Below are positions 8,402 to 18,343 of a stretch of 64,000 nucleotides of DNA, piece after piece. The notes under the pieces are model-generated. The model was given only the letters and a program-made list of their open reading frames with translations, searched no databases and was not told the origin of the DNA. The DNA is from Aureimonas pseudogalii. Its GTDB lineage: Bacteria; Pseudomonadota; Alphaproteobacteria; Rhizobiales; Rhizobiaceae. Each line of letters begins with the position of its first letter. The stretch's first letter is position 1. The position numbers were made by a program, and so were the translations under genes. The stretch covers positions 186,001 through 250,000 of the forward strand of contig NZ_JACIEK010000003.1 of NCBI RefSeq assembly GCF_014196835.1, in the 5' to 3' direction.

Positions 8402-10417
8402 GTGTTCTCCAAGATCCTGATCGCCAATCGCGGCGAGATCGCCTGCCGCATCGTCAAGACCGCGCGTCGCATGGGCATCGCCACCGTCGCCGTCCATTCC
8501 GAGGCCGATGCCGGCGCGCTGCACGTGCGCATGGCCGACGAAGCCGTGGCGATCGGCCCGGCCGCCGCGGCCGAGAGCTATCTCGTGATCGACAAGATCG
8601 TCGCCGCCAGCCGCGCCACGGGGGCCGAGGCGGTGCATCCCGGCTACGGCTTCCTGTCGGAGCGCGCGGCCTTCGCCGAGGCGCTCGCCGCCGCCGGCAT
8701 CGCCTTCATCGGGCCGAACCCGCATGCGATCGCCGCCATGGGCGACAAGATCCAGTCTAAGCTCGCAGCGAAGGCGGCGGGCGTCTCGACCGTGCCGGGC
8801 CATATCGGCGTCATCGAAAGTGCCGACGAGGCCGAACGTATCGCCGACGAGATCGGCTATCCCGTGATGATCAAGGCGTCCGCCGGGGGCGGGGGCAAGG
8901 GGATGCGCATCGCCCATTCGCGCAGCGAGGTGCGCGAGGGCTTCGAGCGGGCGCGCTCGGAGGCGGCGTCCTCGTTCGGCGACGACCGGGTGTTCGTCGA
9001 GAAGTTCATCACCGACCCCCGCCACATCGAGATCCAGGTGCTCGGCGACAAGCACGGGCATGTCATCCATCTCGGCGAGCGCGAATGCTCGGTGCAGCGG
9101 CGCAACCAGAAGGTGCTGGAGGAGGCGCCGTCGCCGCTGCTCGACCCCGAAACGCGCGAGCGCATGGGCCGGCAGGCGGTCGCGCTGGCACAGGCGGTCG
9201 GCTACGATTCGGCCGGCACGGTCGAGTTCGTCGCGGGCCAGGACAAGAGCTTCTACTTCCTCGAGATGAACACCCGGCTGCAGGTCGAGCATCCCGTGAC
9301 CGAGCTCGTCACCGGCATCGACCTCGTGGAGCAGATGATCCGCGTCGCCGCCGGCGAGCGGCTGACGCTCCGGCAGGAGGACGTGCGGCTCGATGGCTGG
9401 GCCGTCGAATCGCGCGTCTATGCCGAAGACCCCTCACGTGGCTTCGTGCCCTCCACCGGCCGGCTGGTGACGTACCGCCCGCCTGAGGAGGGCACGACGG
9501 AGGGCGTCACGGTTCGCATCGATACGGGCGTCGAGGAGGGCGGCGAGATTTCGGTCCATTACGACCCGATGATCGCCAAGCTGGTCACCCACGCACCGAG
9601 CCGAGCCGAAGCGGTGAGGGCGCAGGCGCAGGCGCTCGACGGCTTCGCCTTGCGAGGCATCCGCCACAATATTCCGTTTCTCTCGGCGCTCATGGCCAAC
9701 GAGAGGTGGCGTTCGGGCCGACTGTCGACGGCCCTCATTGCCGAGGCCTACCCGGAGGGGTTCGCGGAGGCAGTACCGTACGGCGAGGCGCTCGCGCCCT
9801 TCCTGGCGGTCGCCGCTGCGATCGACGGACAACTTCAGCGGCGGGCGCACGGCTTGTCGGGCCAACTGCGCCCTCGTGCAATCGACGACGCGCGGCAGGA
9901 AAAGGTTGTGTTCGTCGGGCTGGACCCGCATCCCGTCGGCGTCGTCTGGCGCGACGACGGCGAGGGGAGCGAATGCGAAGTGATCACAGACGGCGCGGCG
10001 TCGATGCGCCTGCGCTCTACCTGGCGACCGGGCGAGCCCGTCTGGCGCGGCACGATCGACGGAGAGGAGGTCGCGATGCAGGTCCGCCCGATCCTCAACG
10101 GCGTGGCGCTGTCGCATGGCGGCTTCAGTGCCGAGCTGCGCATGCTGACGCCCCGCCATGCCGAGCTGGCAGCGCTGATGCCGGTGAAGCTCGCGCCCGA
10201 CCTGTCGAAGCACCTGCTCTGCCCGATGCCCGGTCTCGTGCGCTCCATCTTCGTCACGCAAGGCCAGGCCGTGCGCAACGGAGACGCGCTGGCCGTCGTG
10301 GAGGCGATGAAGATGGAGAACCTGCTGCGCGCCGAGCGCGACGGCGTGGTCGCGAAGGTCCATGTTCGCGAGGGCGACGTGCTGGCGGTGGACGAAGCGA
10401 TCCTCGACTTCGCTTGA
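8402..10417 (+). CDS. pccA: Propionyl-CoA carboxylase alpha subunit (biotin carboxylase plus biotin carrier)
   Basis: The 671-residue protein starts at a GTG and opens with FSKILIANRGEIACRIV, the standard start of the family. Order: biotin carboxylase N-domain (about 1-110), ATP-grasp domain (about 115-320, with KASAGGGGKGMRIA), biotin carboxylase C-domain (about 335-440), a linker/BT region, and a biotinyl domain with EAMKMEN, Lys637 being the biotinylation site. It carboxylates its own biotin with bicarbonate and ATP and hands the carboxylate to PccB. It lies 31 bp after pccB, with mutA 29 bp downstream, so the chain to methylmalonyl-CoA mutase is one transcription unit. Confidence 0.95.
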   Translation: MFSKILIANRGEIACRIVKTARRMGIATVAVHSEADAGALHVRMADEAVAIGPAAAAESYLVIDKIVAASRATGAEAVHPGYGFLSERAAFAEALAAAGIAFIGPNPHAIAAMGDKIQSKLAAKAAGVSTVPGHIGVIESADEAERIADEIGYPVMIKASAGGGGKGMRIAHSRSEVREGFERARSEAASSFGDDRVFVEKFITDPRHIEIQVLGDKHGHVIHLGERECSVQRRNQKVLEEAPSPLLDPETRERMGRQAVALAQAVGYDSAGTVEFVAGQDKSFYFLEMNTRLQVEHPVTELVTGIDLVEQMIRVAAGERLTLRQEDVRLDGWAVESRVYAEDPSRGFVPSTGRLVTYRPPEEGTTEGVTVRIDTGVEEGGEISVHYDPMIAKLVTHAPSRAEAVRAQAQALDGFALRGIRHNIPFLSALMANERWRSGRLSTALIAEAYPEGFAEAVPYGEALAPFLAVAAAIDGQLQRRAHGLSGQLRPRAIDDARQEKVVFVGLDPHPVGVVWRDDGEGSECEVITDGAASMRLRSTWRPGEPVWRGTIDGEEVAMQVRPILNGVALSHGGFSAELRMLTPRHAELAALMPVKLAPDLSKHLLCPMPGLVRSIFVTQGQAVRNGDALAVVEAMKMENLLRAERDGVVAKVHVREGDVLAVDEAILDFA

Positions 10418-10446
10418 CGCGTCGGGGAAACGGTAGGGAGGGCCGA

Positions 10447-11829
10447 ATGCAGGACGAACCGGATCTCGACCGTCGATGGCGCGCCAGCGTCGAGCGGGTG
10501 CTGAAGGGCGCTTCGTTCGATGAGGTGCTGGTCTCGCGGACCGCCGACGATCTGCGCATCGAGCCGCTCTACCCAACTGTCTCGCCGGGCCCGCGCGCCT
10601 TTCGCCAGCGGACGGATCGCCCTTGGCGCATCGTCCAGCGCGTCGATCATCCCGAGGCGGGCCCGGCCAACGAACTGGCGCTCGCCGATCTCGAAGGCGG
10701 CGCAGACGGGCTGAACGTGGTGTTCGCCGGCGCGCCGGGCAGCTTCGGCTTCGGCCTTCGCGATGCGGACGCCCTGGCTGGAGCCATGGCCGGTGTCGAA
10801 CTCGATCTCGTGTCGCTGGCGTTGGACCCCGCGCCGGGTGGTGCGCGCGAGACGGTCGAGGCCTTGCGGTCGCTCGCAGCGGAGCGGCGGCTGACGCCGG
10901 ACCGGCTCGACATTCGGTTCGGCCTCGATCCGCTCTCTTCCGAGGACGGGATCGCCATGCTCGCGCGGCGGCTTTACGAGGATGGATTCGCGAACGGGCT
11001 CCTACGCGCCGACGGGGCGCGGCATCACGAGGCCGGCGCGACCGAGGCCGAGGAGATCGCGGCGGCGGTTTCCAGCGCGCTCTGCGGCCTTCGCATGCTG
11101 GAGGCGGCCGGGATGCCGTTGGAGGCGGCGAATGCCGCGCTCGATTTTCGCCTGGCGGTCGATCAGGACCAGTTCCTCGGCATCGCCAAGCTGCGGGCCC
11201 TGCGGCAGGTCTGGGCCGGCGTGGAGACCGCCTGCGGGCTGGTGCCTCGCCCGCTTCGTCTCGACGCGCGCTCCTCACGCCGGATGATGACGACGCGCGA
11301 CGGCGAGACCAACCTGCTCCGGCTGACGCTTGCAGGTTTCTCGGCAGGCATGGGCGGCGCCGATGCCCTCTCGCTGCTGCCGCATTCGGCGGCGGCGGGG
11401 CTTCCCGACGCGTTCGCCCGCCGGCTCGCGCGCAACCTCCAGCACATTCTCGTCGACGAATGCCGGCTGGCCGTGGTCGGCGATCCCGCGGCCGGCTCGG
11501 GAGCGTTCGAGGCATTGACTCAGTCGCTGGCCGAGCGGGCGACGGCGATCCTCAACGAGATCGAGCAGGGCGGCGGCCTCGGCAGGGCCAACGCTCGCGA
11601 AGCTTGGAGCCAGCGTCTGGCGGTAAGCCGCGCGCGGCGGGCGGCGGAGTTCGCGGCGGGATCGCGCGTTCTTCTCGGCGTCACGCTGTTTCCGCCCGCA
11701 GTCGAGCGTCCGGCCGGCATCCTCGACGTCGTGAGATCCGACCCTGCGGACGCCGATCCATGGCCGCCGTGCCGCGACGAGAATCTAGCGCAACCGACGC
11801 CGAATGGCGGAGGGGAGAACTCGTCATGA
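10447..11829 (+). CDS. mutA: Methylmalonyl-CoA mutase small (non-catalytic) subunit
   Basis: The 460-residue protein matches the TIM-barrel part of methylmalonyl-CoA mutase ([36 protein letters not shown], then [34 protein letters not shown]). It ends without a cobalamin-binding domain and has no DxHxxG motif. Heterodimeric mutases such as that of Propionibacterium have a MutA of about 600-640 residues with a degenerate B12-like domain; here that domain is absent. It should pair with MutB as the structural, non-catalytic partner. The start at 10447 follows a strong GGTAGGGAGG, and the stop overlaps mutB by 4 nt. The longer open frame upstream lies within pccA out of frame. Confidence 0.9.
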   Translation: MQDEPDLDRRWRASVERVLKGASFDEVLVSRTADDLRIEPLYPTVSPGPRAFRQRTDRPWRIVQRVDHPEAGPANELALADLEGGADGLNVVFAGAPGSFGFGLRDADALAGAMAGVELDLVSLALDPAPGGARETVEALRSLAAERRLTPDRLDIRFGLDPLSSEDGIAMLARRLYEDGFANGLLRADGARHHEAGATEAEEIAAAVSSALCGLRMLEAAGMPLEAANAALDFRLAVDQDQFLGIAKLRALRQVWAGVETACGLVPRPLRLDARSSRRMMTTRDGETNLLRLTLAGFSAGMGGADALSLLPHSAAAGLPDAFARRLARNLQHILVDECRLAVVGDPAAGSGAFEALTQSLAERATAILNEIEQGGGLGRANAREAWSQRLAVSRARRAAEFAAGSRVLLGVTLFPPAVERPAGILDVVRSDPADADPWPPCRDENLAQPTPNGGGENSS

Positions 11830-14012
11830 GCCGCATTCCGGACTTTTCCCGCTGGTCGCTCCCGCCTTCCGAAGCGTCCGTGCCTCTGCCGCAGGGCGAT
11901 CCGGTTCCGCTGCCGGAGGGCATCGCGCTGCGCCCCGCCTATGGCGAGGCGGACCGCGCCGGCACGCCCCCACTTGGCAGGCCCGGTCTCGCGCCGTTCC
12001 TGCGCGGCCCCTATCCCACCATGTACGTCAACCAGCCCTGGACGATCCGGCAATATGCCGGCTTCTCGACGGCCGAAGCGTCGAACGCCTTCTACCGGCG
12101 CAATCTCGCGGCCGGCCAGAAAGGCCTGTCGGTCGCCTTCGACCTTCCGACGCACCGGGGCTACGATTCCGATCATCGTCGCGTCGCCGGCGACGTCGGC
12201 ATGGCCGGCGTCGCGATCGACTCCATCCTCGACATGCGCCAGCTCTTCGACGGCATCCCGCTTGGCGAGATGAGCGTGTCGATGACGATGAACGGCGCGG
12301 TGCTGCCGATCCTCGCGCTCTACATCGTGGCGGGCGAGGAACAGGGCGTCGCGCCGGAGCGCCTGTCGGGCACCATCCAGAACGACATTCTCAAGGAGTT
12401 CATGGTCCGCAACACCTACATCTACCCCCCGGCGGGGTCGATGCGGATCGTCGGGGACATTTTCGCCTACACGGCCGAGCATATGCCGCGCTTCAATTCG
12501 ATCTCGATCTCCGGCTACCATATGCAGGAGGCCGGGGCGACGGCCGACCTCGAACTCGCCTACACGCTCGCCGACGGGGTCGAGTACATTCGCGCAGGTC
12601 TCGCGGCCGGCCTCGACATCGACGCCTTTGCGCCGCGCCTTTCGTTCTTCTGGGCGATCTCCACCAACTTCTTCATGGAGGTCGCCAAGCTGCGGGCGGC
12701 GCGCCTCCTCTGGAGTGAGCTCGTCGGCGCCTTTTCGCCGTTGAGCGAGAAGAGCCGGGCCCTGCGCGCGCATTCGCAGACATCCGGCTGGTCGCTGACG
12801 GCGCAGGACGTCTTCAACAACGTCGCGCGAACCACCGTGGAGGCGATGGCGGCGACCGCCGGCGGCACGCAGTCTCTCCACACCAACGCGCTCGACGAGG
12901 CTCTGGCTCTGCCGACCGAATTTTCCGCCCGCATCGCCCGCAACACGCAGATCCTGCTGCAGCGCGAGAGCGGCACGACCCGGATCATCGATCCCTGGGG
13001 CGGGTCCTTCTATCTGGAATCGCTCACCGCCGAGCTGACGGCGCGGGCGCGCACCCATCTCGCCGAGATCCAGGCGCTCGGCGGCATGGCGAACGCGATC
13101 GAGGCAGGGTTGCCAAAGCGTCGTATCGAGGAGGCGGCCGCACGCACGCAGGCCCGGATCGACGGCGGCGAGCAGGTGGTGGTCGGGGTCAATCGCTATG
13201 CGCCGGAGGGGAGCGACCCGATCGAGACGCTCAAGGTCGACAATTCCGCCGTGCGCGCCGCGCAACTCGCCAAGCTCGCGCAACTGCGCCATGAGCGCGA
13301 CGAGAGCGCAGTCGGTCCAGCCCTCGAACGGCTGGCGGCCGGTGCGCGGGAGGGCGGTGGCAATCTACTGGCTCTGGCGGTGGAGGCGGCCCGTGCCCAT
13401 GCCAGCGTCGGCGAGATGTCGGCGGCGATCGAGAGCGTCTGGGGTCGCCATTCCGCAACGGTCGAGCTGCAGGCGGGTCTCTATCGCGCGGCCATGCCGG
13501 CGGGAGACGTCGCGGTCGCGCGAGCCGAAGACCTGACGCGGGCCTTCCGCGAGGCCGAAGGGCGCCAGCCGAAGATTCTCGTCGCGAAAATGGGGCAGGA
13601 CGGTCACGACCGGGGCCAGAAGGTCGTGGCCTCCGCCTTTGCCGATCTCGGCTTCGAGGTCGTGGCCGGCGTTCTGTTTCAGTCACCCGAGGAAACGGCG
13701 GCGCAAGCGGTCGACGAGGCCGTGCATGTGGTCGGCGTCTCGTCGCTCGCGGCGGGGCATCTGACGCTCGTGCCCGCGCTTCGCGAGGCGCTGGAGCGGC
13801 GCGGCGGCGGACGCATCCTCATCGTCGTCGGCGGGGTGGTGCCGGAGGGCGACTACGAGGTGCTGCGGAAAGCGGGTGCGGTGCTGATCGTTCCGCCGGG
13901 AACGCCGATCGCCCGATCGGCCGTGGACCTTCTCGAACGTCTGCAGGTCCATCTCGGCTTTCGCCAGAAGTCGCCGGACGCCTACGAAGCCGTACCGGAG
14001 GGCAAGGCATGA
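11826..14012 (+). CDS. mutB: Methylmalonyl-CoA mutase large, catalytic subunit
   Basis: The 728-residue protein has the mutase TIM barrel (about 50-560, with [30 protein letters not shown] near the start and GYHMQEAGA) and a C-terminal cobalamin-binding Rossmann domain (about 585-725). The cobalamin ligand motif is D592-x-H594-x-x-G597 in [14 protein letters not shown]. It rearranges (R)-methylmalonyl-CoA to succinyl-CoA with adenosylcobalamin. The start overlaps the mutA stop (ATGA) and its stop overlaps the epimerase start in the same way, so three proteins are made in coupled fashion. No MeaB/ArgK chaperone gene is present in the window. Confidence 0.96.
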   Translation: MSRIPDFSRWSLPPSEASVPLPQGDPVPLPEGIALRPAYGEADRAGTPPLGRPGLAPFLRGPYPTMYVNQPWTIRQYAGFSTAEASNAFYRRNLAAGQKGLSVAFDLPTHRGYDSDHRRVAGDVGMAGVAIDSILDMRQLFDGIPLGEMSVSMTMNGAVLPILALYIVAGEEQGVAPERLSGTIQNDILKEFMVRNTYIYPPAGSMRIVGDIFAYTAEHMPRFNSISISGYHMQEAGATADLELAYTLADGVEYIRAGLAAGLDIDAFAPRLSFFWAISTNFFMEVAKLRAARLLWSELVGAFSPLSEKSRALRAHSQTSGWSLTAQDVFNNVARTTVEAMAATAGGTQSLHTNALDEALALPTEFSARIARNTQILLQRESGTTRIIDPWGGSFYLESLTAELTARARTHLAEIQALGGMANAIEAGLPKRRIEEAAARTQARIDGGEQVVVGVNRYAPEGSDPIETLKVDNSAVRAAQLAKLAQLRHERDESAVGPALERLAAGAREGGGNLLALAVEAARAHASVGEMSAAIESVWGRHSATVELQAGLYRAAMPAGDVAVARAEDLTRAFREAEGRQPKILVAKMGQDGHDRGQKVVASAFADLGFEVVAGVLFQSPEETAAQAVDEAVHVVGVSSLAAGHLTLVPALREALERRGGGRILIVVGGVVPEGDYEVLRKAGAVLIVPPGTPIARSAVDLLERLQVHLGFRQKSPDAYEAVPEGKA

Positions 14013-14434
14013 TCGGCTGTCTCAACCATGTCGCGATCGCCGTTCCCGACTTGACGAGGGGCATCGCCTTCTATCGCGACATTCTGGGTGCCACCGTCTC
14101 CGGCGTTCAGCCGCTACCCGAGCATGGCGTCAGTGTCGCCTTCGTTCTCCTCGACAATTCCCGGATCGAACTGGTGACGCCGCTCGGCGAGGCATCGCCG
14201 CTGGCCGACTTCCTGCTGCGGCAACCGACAGGGGGCCTTCACCACGTCTGCTACGAGGTGGACGATCTCGACGCGGCGCTCGTCCAGTTGGTTGAACGTG
14301 GCATCCGCATTCTCGGCGACGGTCGTCCCAAGACCGGGGCGCACGGGCTTCCCGTCGTCTTCCTTCACCCCAAGGATTGTGGGGGAACGCTCATCGAAAT
14401 CGAAGAGCGGGCTCGTCCGGCGGCTGAGGTTTGA
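14009..14434 (+). CDS. mce: Methylmalonyl-CoA epimerase
   Basis: The 141-residue protein is a vicinal-oxygen-chelate fold with two beta-alpha-beta-beta-beta units: [23 protein letters not shown] at the start and [20 protein letters not shown] in the second half. Metal ligands expected are His7, His77 and a C-terminal glutamate in GGTLIEIEE. It interconverts (S)- and (R)-methylmalonyl-CoA, linking the carboxylase product to the mutase. It overlaps mutB by 4 nt and closes the operon; the next gene is convergent. Confidence 0.94.
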   Translation: MIGCLNHVAIAVPDLTRGIAFYRDILGATVSGVQPLPEHGVSVAFVLLDNSRIELVTPLGEASPLADFLLRQPTGGLHHVCYEVDDLDAALVQLVERGIRILGDGRPKTGAHGLPVVFLHPKDCGGTLIEIEERARPAAEV

Positions 14435-14480
14435 GGGCGACGGCTCGCCGTCGGATCCGGGAACACGGCGAGTTGCCAGC

Positions 14481-14511
14481 AAAAAAATAGGCGCCGCCAG
14501 AAGGCGACGCC
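14481..14511 (-). terminator. Rho-independent terminator of the small repeat protein gene
   Basis: On the minus strand a 9-bp stem (14511-14503 with 14498-14490, one G-T pair) around a 4-nt loop is followed by TATTTTTTT at 14489-14481. It lies 23 bp after the stop of the minus-strand gene. Confidence 0.85.
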
Positions 14512-14533
14512 CATCGTCATAGGATTGAGATCG

Positions 14534-14920
14534 TTACTTGGCAGGCGCGATGGCGGTCTCACCAGCCTTGGTGCCGGGAACGGGCGACTGCATGTTCGTC
14601 GGCACCTTCGCGGCGTCCGAATTCGTCACGACCGTGCTGGCGGCGGCTGCCGGCATGGTGCTGTCGATGCCCGAATTGTTGCCGGGGACCGGCACGGCGC
14701 TCGTGCTCTGACCATTCGTGACGCTCGGCGCGTCGGTGGTCGTAATGACAGTGCTGGCGGCTGCGGCCGGCATGGTGCTGTCGATCGACGAGTTGTTGCC
14801 GGGAACGGGAACGGTGGGGGTGGCTGCGCCGGTCGTCGCGGTTGGGGCGGTCTGCGCGAACGCGACCGACGAGACGAGGAGCGAAAGCGAAGCGGCGGCT
14901 GCCAGTGCGATGCGGGTCAT
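14534..14920 (-). CDS. Small secreted protein with tandem 39-residue repeats, unknown function
   Basis: The 128-residue protein has a clear Sec signal peptide (MTRIALAAAASLSLLVSSVAFA, likely cut before Gln23). The mature part is low-complexity and rich in Ala, Thr, Ser, Pro and Val. Two tandem repeats fill most of it: residues 37-75 and 76-113, both starting VPVPGNNS and sharing IDSTMPAAAASTV, then a third partial VPG unit. There are no cysteines and few charged residues. A GTTCAGGAGT ribosome site precedes the ATG at 14920, and a strong terminator follows the gene, so it is a single-gene transcript. It is probably an extended, unstructured periplasmic or surface protein. I do not recognise a family. 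Confidence 0.85.
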   Translation of the reverse strand: MTRIALAAAASLSLLVSSVAFAQTAPTATTGAATPTVPVPGNNSSIDSTMPAAAASTVITTTDAPSVTNGQSTSAVPVPGNNSGIDSTMPAAAASTVVTNSDAAKVPTNMQSPVPGTKAGETAIAPAK

Positions 14921-14997
14921 GAGATACTCCTGAACGGTGAATGGCGTTGGCACATCCGCGAACCGTTCTACTCGTTTCGCAAGCTGTGATGCCTCTC

Positions 14998-15022
14998 AAC
15001 ACGCACATGAACGGGAAGTTCC
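14998..15022 (-). promoter_or_regulatory. Possible EcfG-type stress promoter for the small secreted protein
   Basis: On the minus strand GGAAC (15022-15018), a 16-bp spacer and TGTT (15001-14998) resemble the alphaproteobacterial general-stress consensus GGAAC-N16/17-CGTT with one mismatch. It lies about 78 bp before the start codon. The remainder of the 290-bp gap up to the acyl-CoA dehydrogenase gene shows no clear plus-strand promoter. Confidence 0.3.
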
Positions 15023-15210
15023 GGTCGTGTGCCATCTTTCTTGATGAGTTTTACCGGACATCGCCGGATGGTGATCGCGACCCCTCTTCGAGACCAAGAA
15101 GGAGGCGGATCGTTCGCTGGCAACGGCGGCAAGTCCCCGATAGTCTGAATATCGAATCACATCGACCGACCGGCCGTAGAAGCTGGCGTGCGATGGCCGG
15201 GAGGAAACGG

Positions 15211-16359
15211 ATGACGGCGTTCTCGCTGGCCGACGAGCAGGTGGCCATTCGCGACATGGCGCGTGACTTCGCGAATGAGCGCATCGCACCGTTCGCGCTC
15301 GAATGGGACCGCGAGTGCACCTTTCCGGTGGAGACCCTGCGCACGGCCGCCGGGCTCGGCATGGGCGGAATCTATGTCGGCGAGGCGTTCGGTGGGTCCG
15401 GCTTGTCGCGTCTCGACGCGGCATTGATCTTCGAGGCGCTGGCGACCGGCTGCCCGACGGTGGCCGCCTTCCTGTCGATCCACAACATGGCGACCTGGAT
15501 GATCGACCGGTTCGGTTCGCCCGCCTTGCGGGAAACCTGGGTGCCGTCGCTCTGCCGGATGGACGCGATCGCAGCCTACGCGCTGACCGAACCGGGATCG
15601 GGTTCGGACGCCGCGGCCCTGACCACGAGGGCGGTGCGCGAGGGCGAGGACTACCGGATCGACGGCGCCAAGCAGTTCATCTCCGGCGCGGGCGTGGCGC
15701 ACGCCTACGTGGCGATGGTGCGCACCGGCGAGGCCGGCCCACGTGGTATCTCCACCGTGCTCGTTCCGGCCGACGCCCCCGGCCTGTCGTTCGGCAAGGT
15801 GGAGCGCAAGATGGGCTGGAACGCCCAGCCGACCCGCGCTGTGATCTTCGACGGATGCCGCGTGCCCGTCGCCAACCGTCTGGGCGCCGAAGGCGAGGGC
15901 TTCCGCATCGCCATGAGCGGTCTCGACGGCGGGCGGCTCAACATCGCCGCCTGCTCGCTCGGCGGCGCCACGGACGCGTTGGAGCGCAGCTTGCTGTACC
16001 TGCGCGAACGGCGGGCATTCGGCCAGCCGCTCGACAGCTACCAGGCCCTGCAGTTCCGCGTCGCCGACATGGCGACCGAACTGGAGGTGGCCCGCTCCAT
16101 TCTCTGGCGCGCCGCCGCTTCGCTCGACGCCGGCGAGGCGCAGGCGACCATGCTCTGCGCCATGGCCAAGCGCTTCGTCACCGATGCCGGCTTCGCGGTG
16201 GCCAACGAGGCGCTGCAACTGCATGGCGGCTATGGCTACCTGCACGACACCGGGATCGAGAAGATCGTCAGGGATCTCCGTGTGCATCAGATCCTGGAGG
16301 GAACCAACGAGATCATGCGCGTCATCGTCGCCCGCCGGCTTTTGGAGAACCGGCTATGA
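15211..16359 (+). CDS. Acyl-CoA dehydrogenase, probably isobutyryl-CoA dehydrogenase
   Basis: The 382-residue protein is a full-length acyl-CoA dehydrogenase: an N-terminal helical domain, a mid beta-domain with AYALTEPGSGSDAAAL, and a C-terminal helical domain with RRAFGQPLDSYQALQF, LQLHGGYGYLHDTGIEKIVRD and ILEGTNEIMR, whose Glu is at the usual catalytic-base position. It would oxidise isobutyryl-CoA to methacrylyl-CoA with FAD, passing electrons to ETF. Substrate is inferred from the next two genes, which handle 3-hydroxyisobutyryl-CoA and 3-hydroxyisobutyrate. I chose ATG 15211, preceded by GGGAGGAAACGG, over in-frame starts at 15193 and 14941. It is first in a four-gene coupled operon. 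A 2-methylbutyryl-CoA specificity is possible. Confidence 0.9.
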   Translation: MTAFSLADEQVAIRDMARDFANERIAPFALEWDRECTFPVETLRTAAGLGMGGIYVGEAFGGSGLSRLDAALIFEALATGCPTVAAFLSIHNMATWMIDRFGSPALRETWVPSLCRMDAIAAYALTEPGSGSDAAALTTRAVREGEDYRIDGAKQFISGAGVAHAYVAMVRTGEAGPRGISTVLVPADAPGLSFGKVERKMGWNAQPTRAVIFDGCRVPVANRLGAEGEGFRIAMSGLDGGRLNIAACSLGGATDALERSLLYLRERRAFGQPLDSYQALQFRVADMATELEVARSILWRAAASLDAGEAQATMLCAMAKRFVTDAGFAVANEALQLHGGYGYLHDTGIEKIVRDLRVHQILEGTNEIMRVIVARRLLENRL

Positions 16360-17429
16360 CGACGTCGCCGGACATGCCGGCGTCCGTTTCGGTGTCGCGA
16401 ACCGGCCATGCTCTTCATGTCGAGCTGCGCCGCCCGCAGGCGCTGAACGCGCTGAACCTCGAGATGATCGAGGCGCTCGATCGCGCCTTCAGTCTCGCCG
16501 AGAACGATTCGTCCATCGCCTTGGTCATTCTCGCCGGCGCGGGCGAACGGGCCTTCTGCGCCGGCGGCGACATTCGCGCCATCGCGCAGGGGCTGGCGTC
16601 GGGCGAGGAGATCGCCGAACCCTTCTGGCGAGCCGAATACGACCTTCTTCGACGCATCGAGGCATTCGCCAAGCCCGTCGTGGTGCTGATGGACGCCATC
16701 GTGATGGGGGGCGGCGTCGGCCTCGCCATGCATGCCTCGCACCGCGTCGTCACCGAGCGGACGCGCCTCGCCATGCCTGAGACCGGCATCGGCTTTCTCC
16801 CGGACGTCGGCGCGACCTGGCGTCTGCCGCAGGCGCCCGACCGGATCGGCGATTGGTTGGCGTTGACCGGCGAGACGGTGAACGCCGACGATGCGATCCT
16901 TGCCGGACTGGCCGATGCGATGGTGTCGGCCGATCGCCTCTCTGCTCTTCGCACTGCGCTCTCGGAGCTGCCGCTCGGCGTCGGCAGCGCAGAGGTCGGG
17001 GCGGCGATCGTGAGCGAGGCTTTGCCCGCGCCGGCCGGACGGCTGCGAGACGCGCGCGCCCTCATCGCCGCGGCGTTCGCCGACGGATCGCTCGAGACGA
17101 TCATGGAGCGGCTGCGTGCCGACGATCGCCCCTTCGCGCGCGAGACGCTGGCGACGCTCGCGACGCGCTCGCCGGCCAGCCTTTATGTCACGCGCCACCT
17201 GCTGGAGCGAGGCGCTCGCTCGCCCGACCTCGCGGCCTGCCTCGAGCGCGAGCTGGCGTCGGCGCTGCGCATTCACCGCGAGGCCGACTTTCGCGAGGGC
17301 GTGCGCGCCGCGCTGATCGACAAGGACCGCGATCCCCGCTGGGCACCGTGGACGCCGGAAAGGGCGGCCGACTGGGACGCCTTCCTCGACGATTTCGACC
17401 GCCGACACGCAGAAGGACAGGACGCATGA
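16356..17429 (+). CDS. 3-hydroxyisobutyryl-CoA hydrolase
   Basis: The 357-residue protein belongs to the HIBCH branch of the crotonase superfamily. It has the oxyanion motif AGERAFCAGGDIRAI, an IVMGGGVGLAMHASHRVV stretch, and the hydrolase signature MPETGIGFLPDVGATWRLP with the Glu and Asp that distinguish hydrolases from hydratases. The extra C-terminal helical region also fits HIBCH. It releases free 3-hydroxyisobutyrate from the toxic methacrylyl-CoA branch of valine catabolism. It overlaps the dehydrogenase upstream and the mmsB gene downstream by 4 nt each. A separate methacrylyl-CoA hydratase is not in the window. Confidence 0.9.
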   Translation: MTTSPDMPASVSVSRTGHALHVELRRPQALNALNLEMIEALDRAFSLAENDSSIALVILAGAGERAFCAGGDIRAIAQGLASGEEIAEPFWRAEYDLLRRIEAFAKPVVVLMDAIVMGGGVGLAMHASHRVVTERTRLAMPETGIGFLPDVGATWRLPQAPDRIGDWLALTGETVNADDAILAGLADAMVSADRLSALRTALSELPLGVGSAEVGAAIVSEALPAPAGRLRDARALIAAAFADGSLETIMERLRADDRPFARETLATLATRSPASLYVTRHLLERGARSPDLAACLERELASALRIHREADFREGVRAALIDKDRDPRWAPWTPERAADWDAFLDDFDRRHAEGQDA

Positions 17430-18343
17430 GCGACACGGCACGGGTGGCCTTCGTCGGCCTCGGCAACATGGGAGCGCCGATGATCGGCCACCTCGTTCGC
17501 GCCGGGTGGGACGTTCGTGGCTTCGATCTCTCGCCGGCAGCCTGCGAGGCGGCCCGCGCCGGCGGCGTCGACGTCGCAAGCTCGCTGGCCGAGGCGCTCG
17601 ACGGCGCGGGCACGCTCGTCACCATGCTGCCGGCCGGTCGGCACGTCTTGGCAGTGTTCGAGGAGGCGGCATCGCTTCTGCCCGCGGGCGCGCTGCATCT
17701 CGACTGTTCCACCATCGACATCGCCAGCGCTCGGCTGCTTCACGAGCGGGCCGCCGCGTGCGACCTTCTGTCGGTCGATGCGCCGGTCTCCGGCGGCACG
17801 GGCGGTGCCGCGGCCGCGACGCTCACCTTCATGCTCGGCGGCACCGAGGCTGCGGTGTCGCAGGCGATGCCGCTGTTGGAGCGCATGGGGCGGCGTATCG
17901 TCCCCTGCGGCGCCGGCGGCTCGGGGCAGGCGGCCAAGATCTGCAACAACATGCTCTTGGGCATCTCGATGATCGGCGTCTGCGAGGCCTTCGTGCTCGC
18001 CGAGAAGCTCGGGCTTTCGCATCAGGCATTGTTCGACGTCGCGTCCACCTCGTCCGGCCAGTGCTGGTCGCTCAGCACCTACTGCCCGGTTCCCGGGCCG
18101 GTGCCGACCTCGCCCGCCAACAACGACTACCGGCCGGGCTTCGCGTCGGCACTGATGACGAAGGACCTGACGCTCGCGCAGGAAGCGGCGCGCGACGCGG
18201 GCGCCGAGACGCCTCTCGGGCGAGCGGCGCTGGATCTTTACGCGGCGCTTGTCGAAGCCGGAGAAGGTGGGCGCGACTTCTCGGCCATGGTGGAATTCCT
18301 GCGGGCTCGGTCGGCGCCCGAAACGCAAGGGACGGCGCGATGA
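17426..18343 (+). CDS. mmsB: 3-hydroxyisobutyrate dehydrogenase
   Basis: The 305-residue protein has the beta-hydroxyacid dehydrogenase layout: an N-terminal Rossmann fold with GLGNMGAPMIGHLVRAGWDV, the substrate-binding APVSGGTGGAAAATL, and the catalytic-lysine motif GSGQAAKICNNM before an all-helical C-terminal domain. It oxidises 3-hydroxyisobutyrate to methylmalonate semialdehyde with NAD+. The next enzyme, MmsA, is not in the window, but its product propionyl-CoA is the substrate of pccBA upstream. ATG at 17426 overlaps the previous stop, and its stop overlaps the next start. Confidence 0.94.
   Translation: MSDTARVAFVGLGNMGAPMIGHLVRAGWDVRGFDLSPAACEAARAGGVDVASSLAEALDGAGTLVTMLPAGRHVLAVFEEAASLLPAGALHLDCSTIDIASARLLHERAAACDLLSVDAPVSGGTGGAAAATLTFMLGGTEAAVSQAMPLLERMGRRIVPCGAGGSGQAAKICNNMLLGISMIGVCEAFVLAEKLGLSHQALFDVASTSSGQCWSLSTYCPVPGPVPTSPANNDYRPGFASALMTKDLTLAQEAARDAGAETPLGRAALDLYAALVEAGEGGRDFSAMVEFLRARSAPETQGTAR

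Noticed and set aside
10623-14012. 1129-residue frame suggesting a mutA-mutB fusion
   Set aside because: The upstream part lies in mutA out of frame and has no family resemblance; mutB starts at 11826 with an ATGA overlap.
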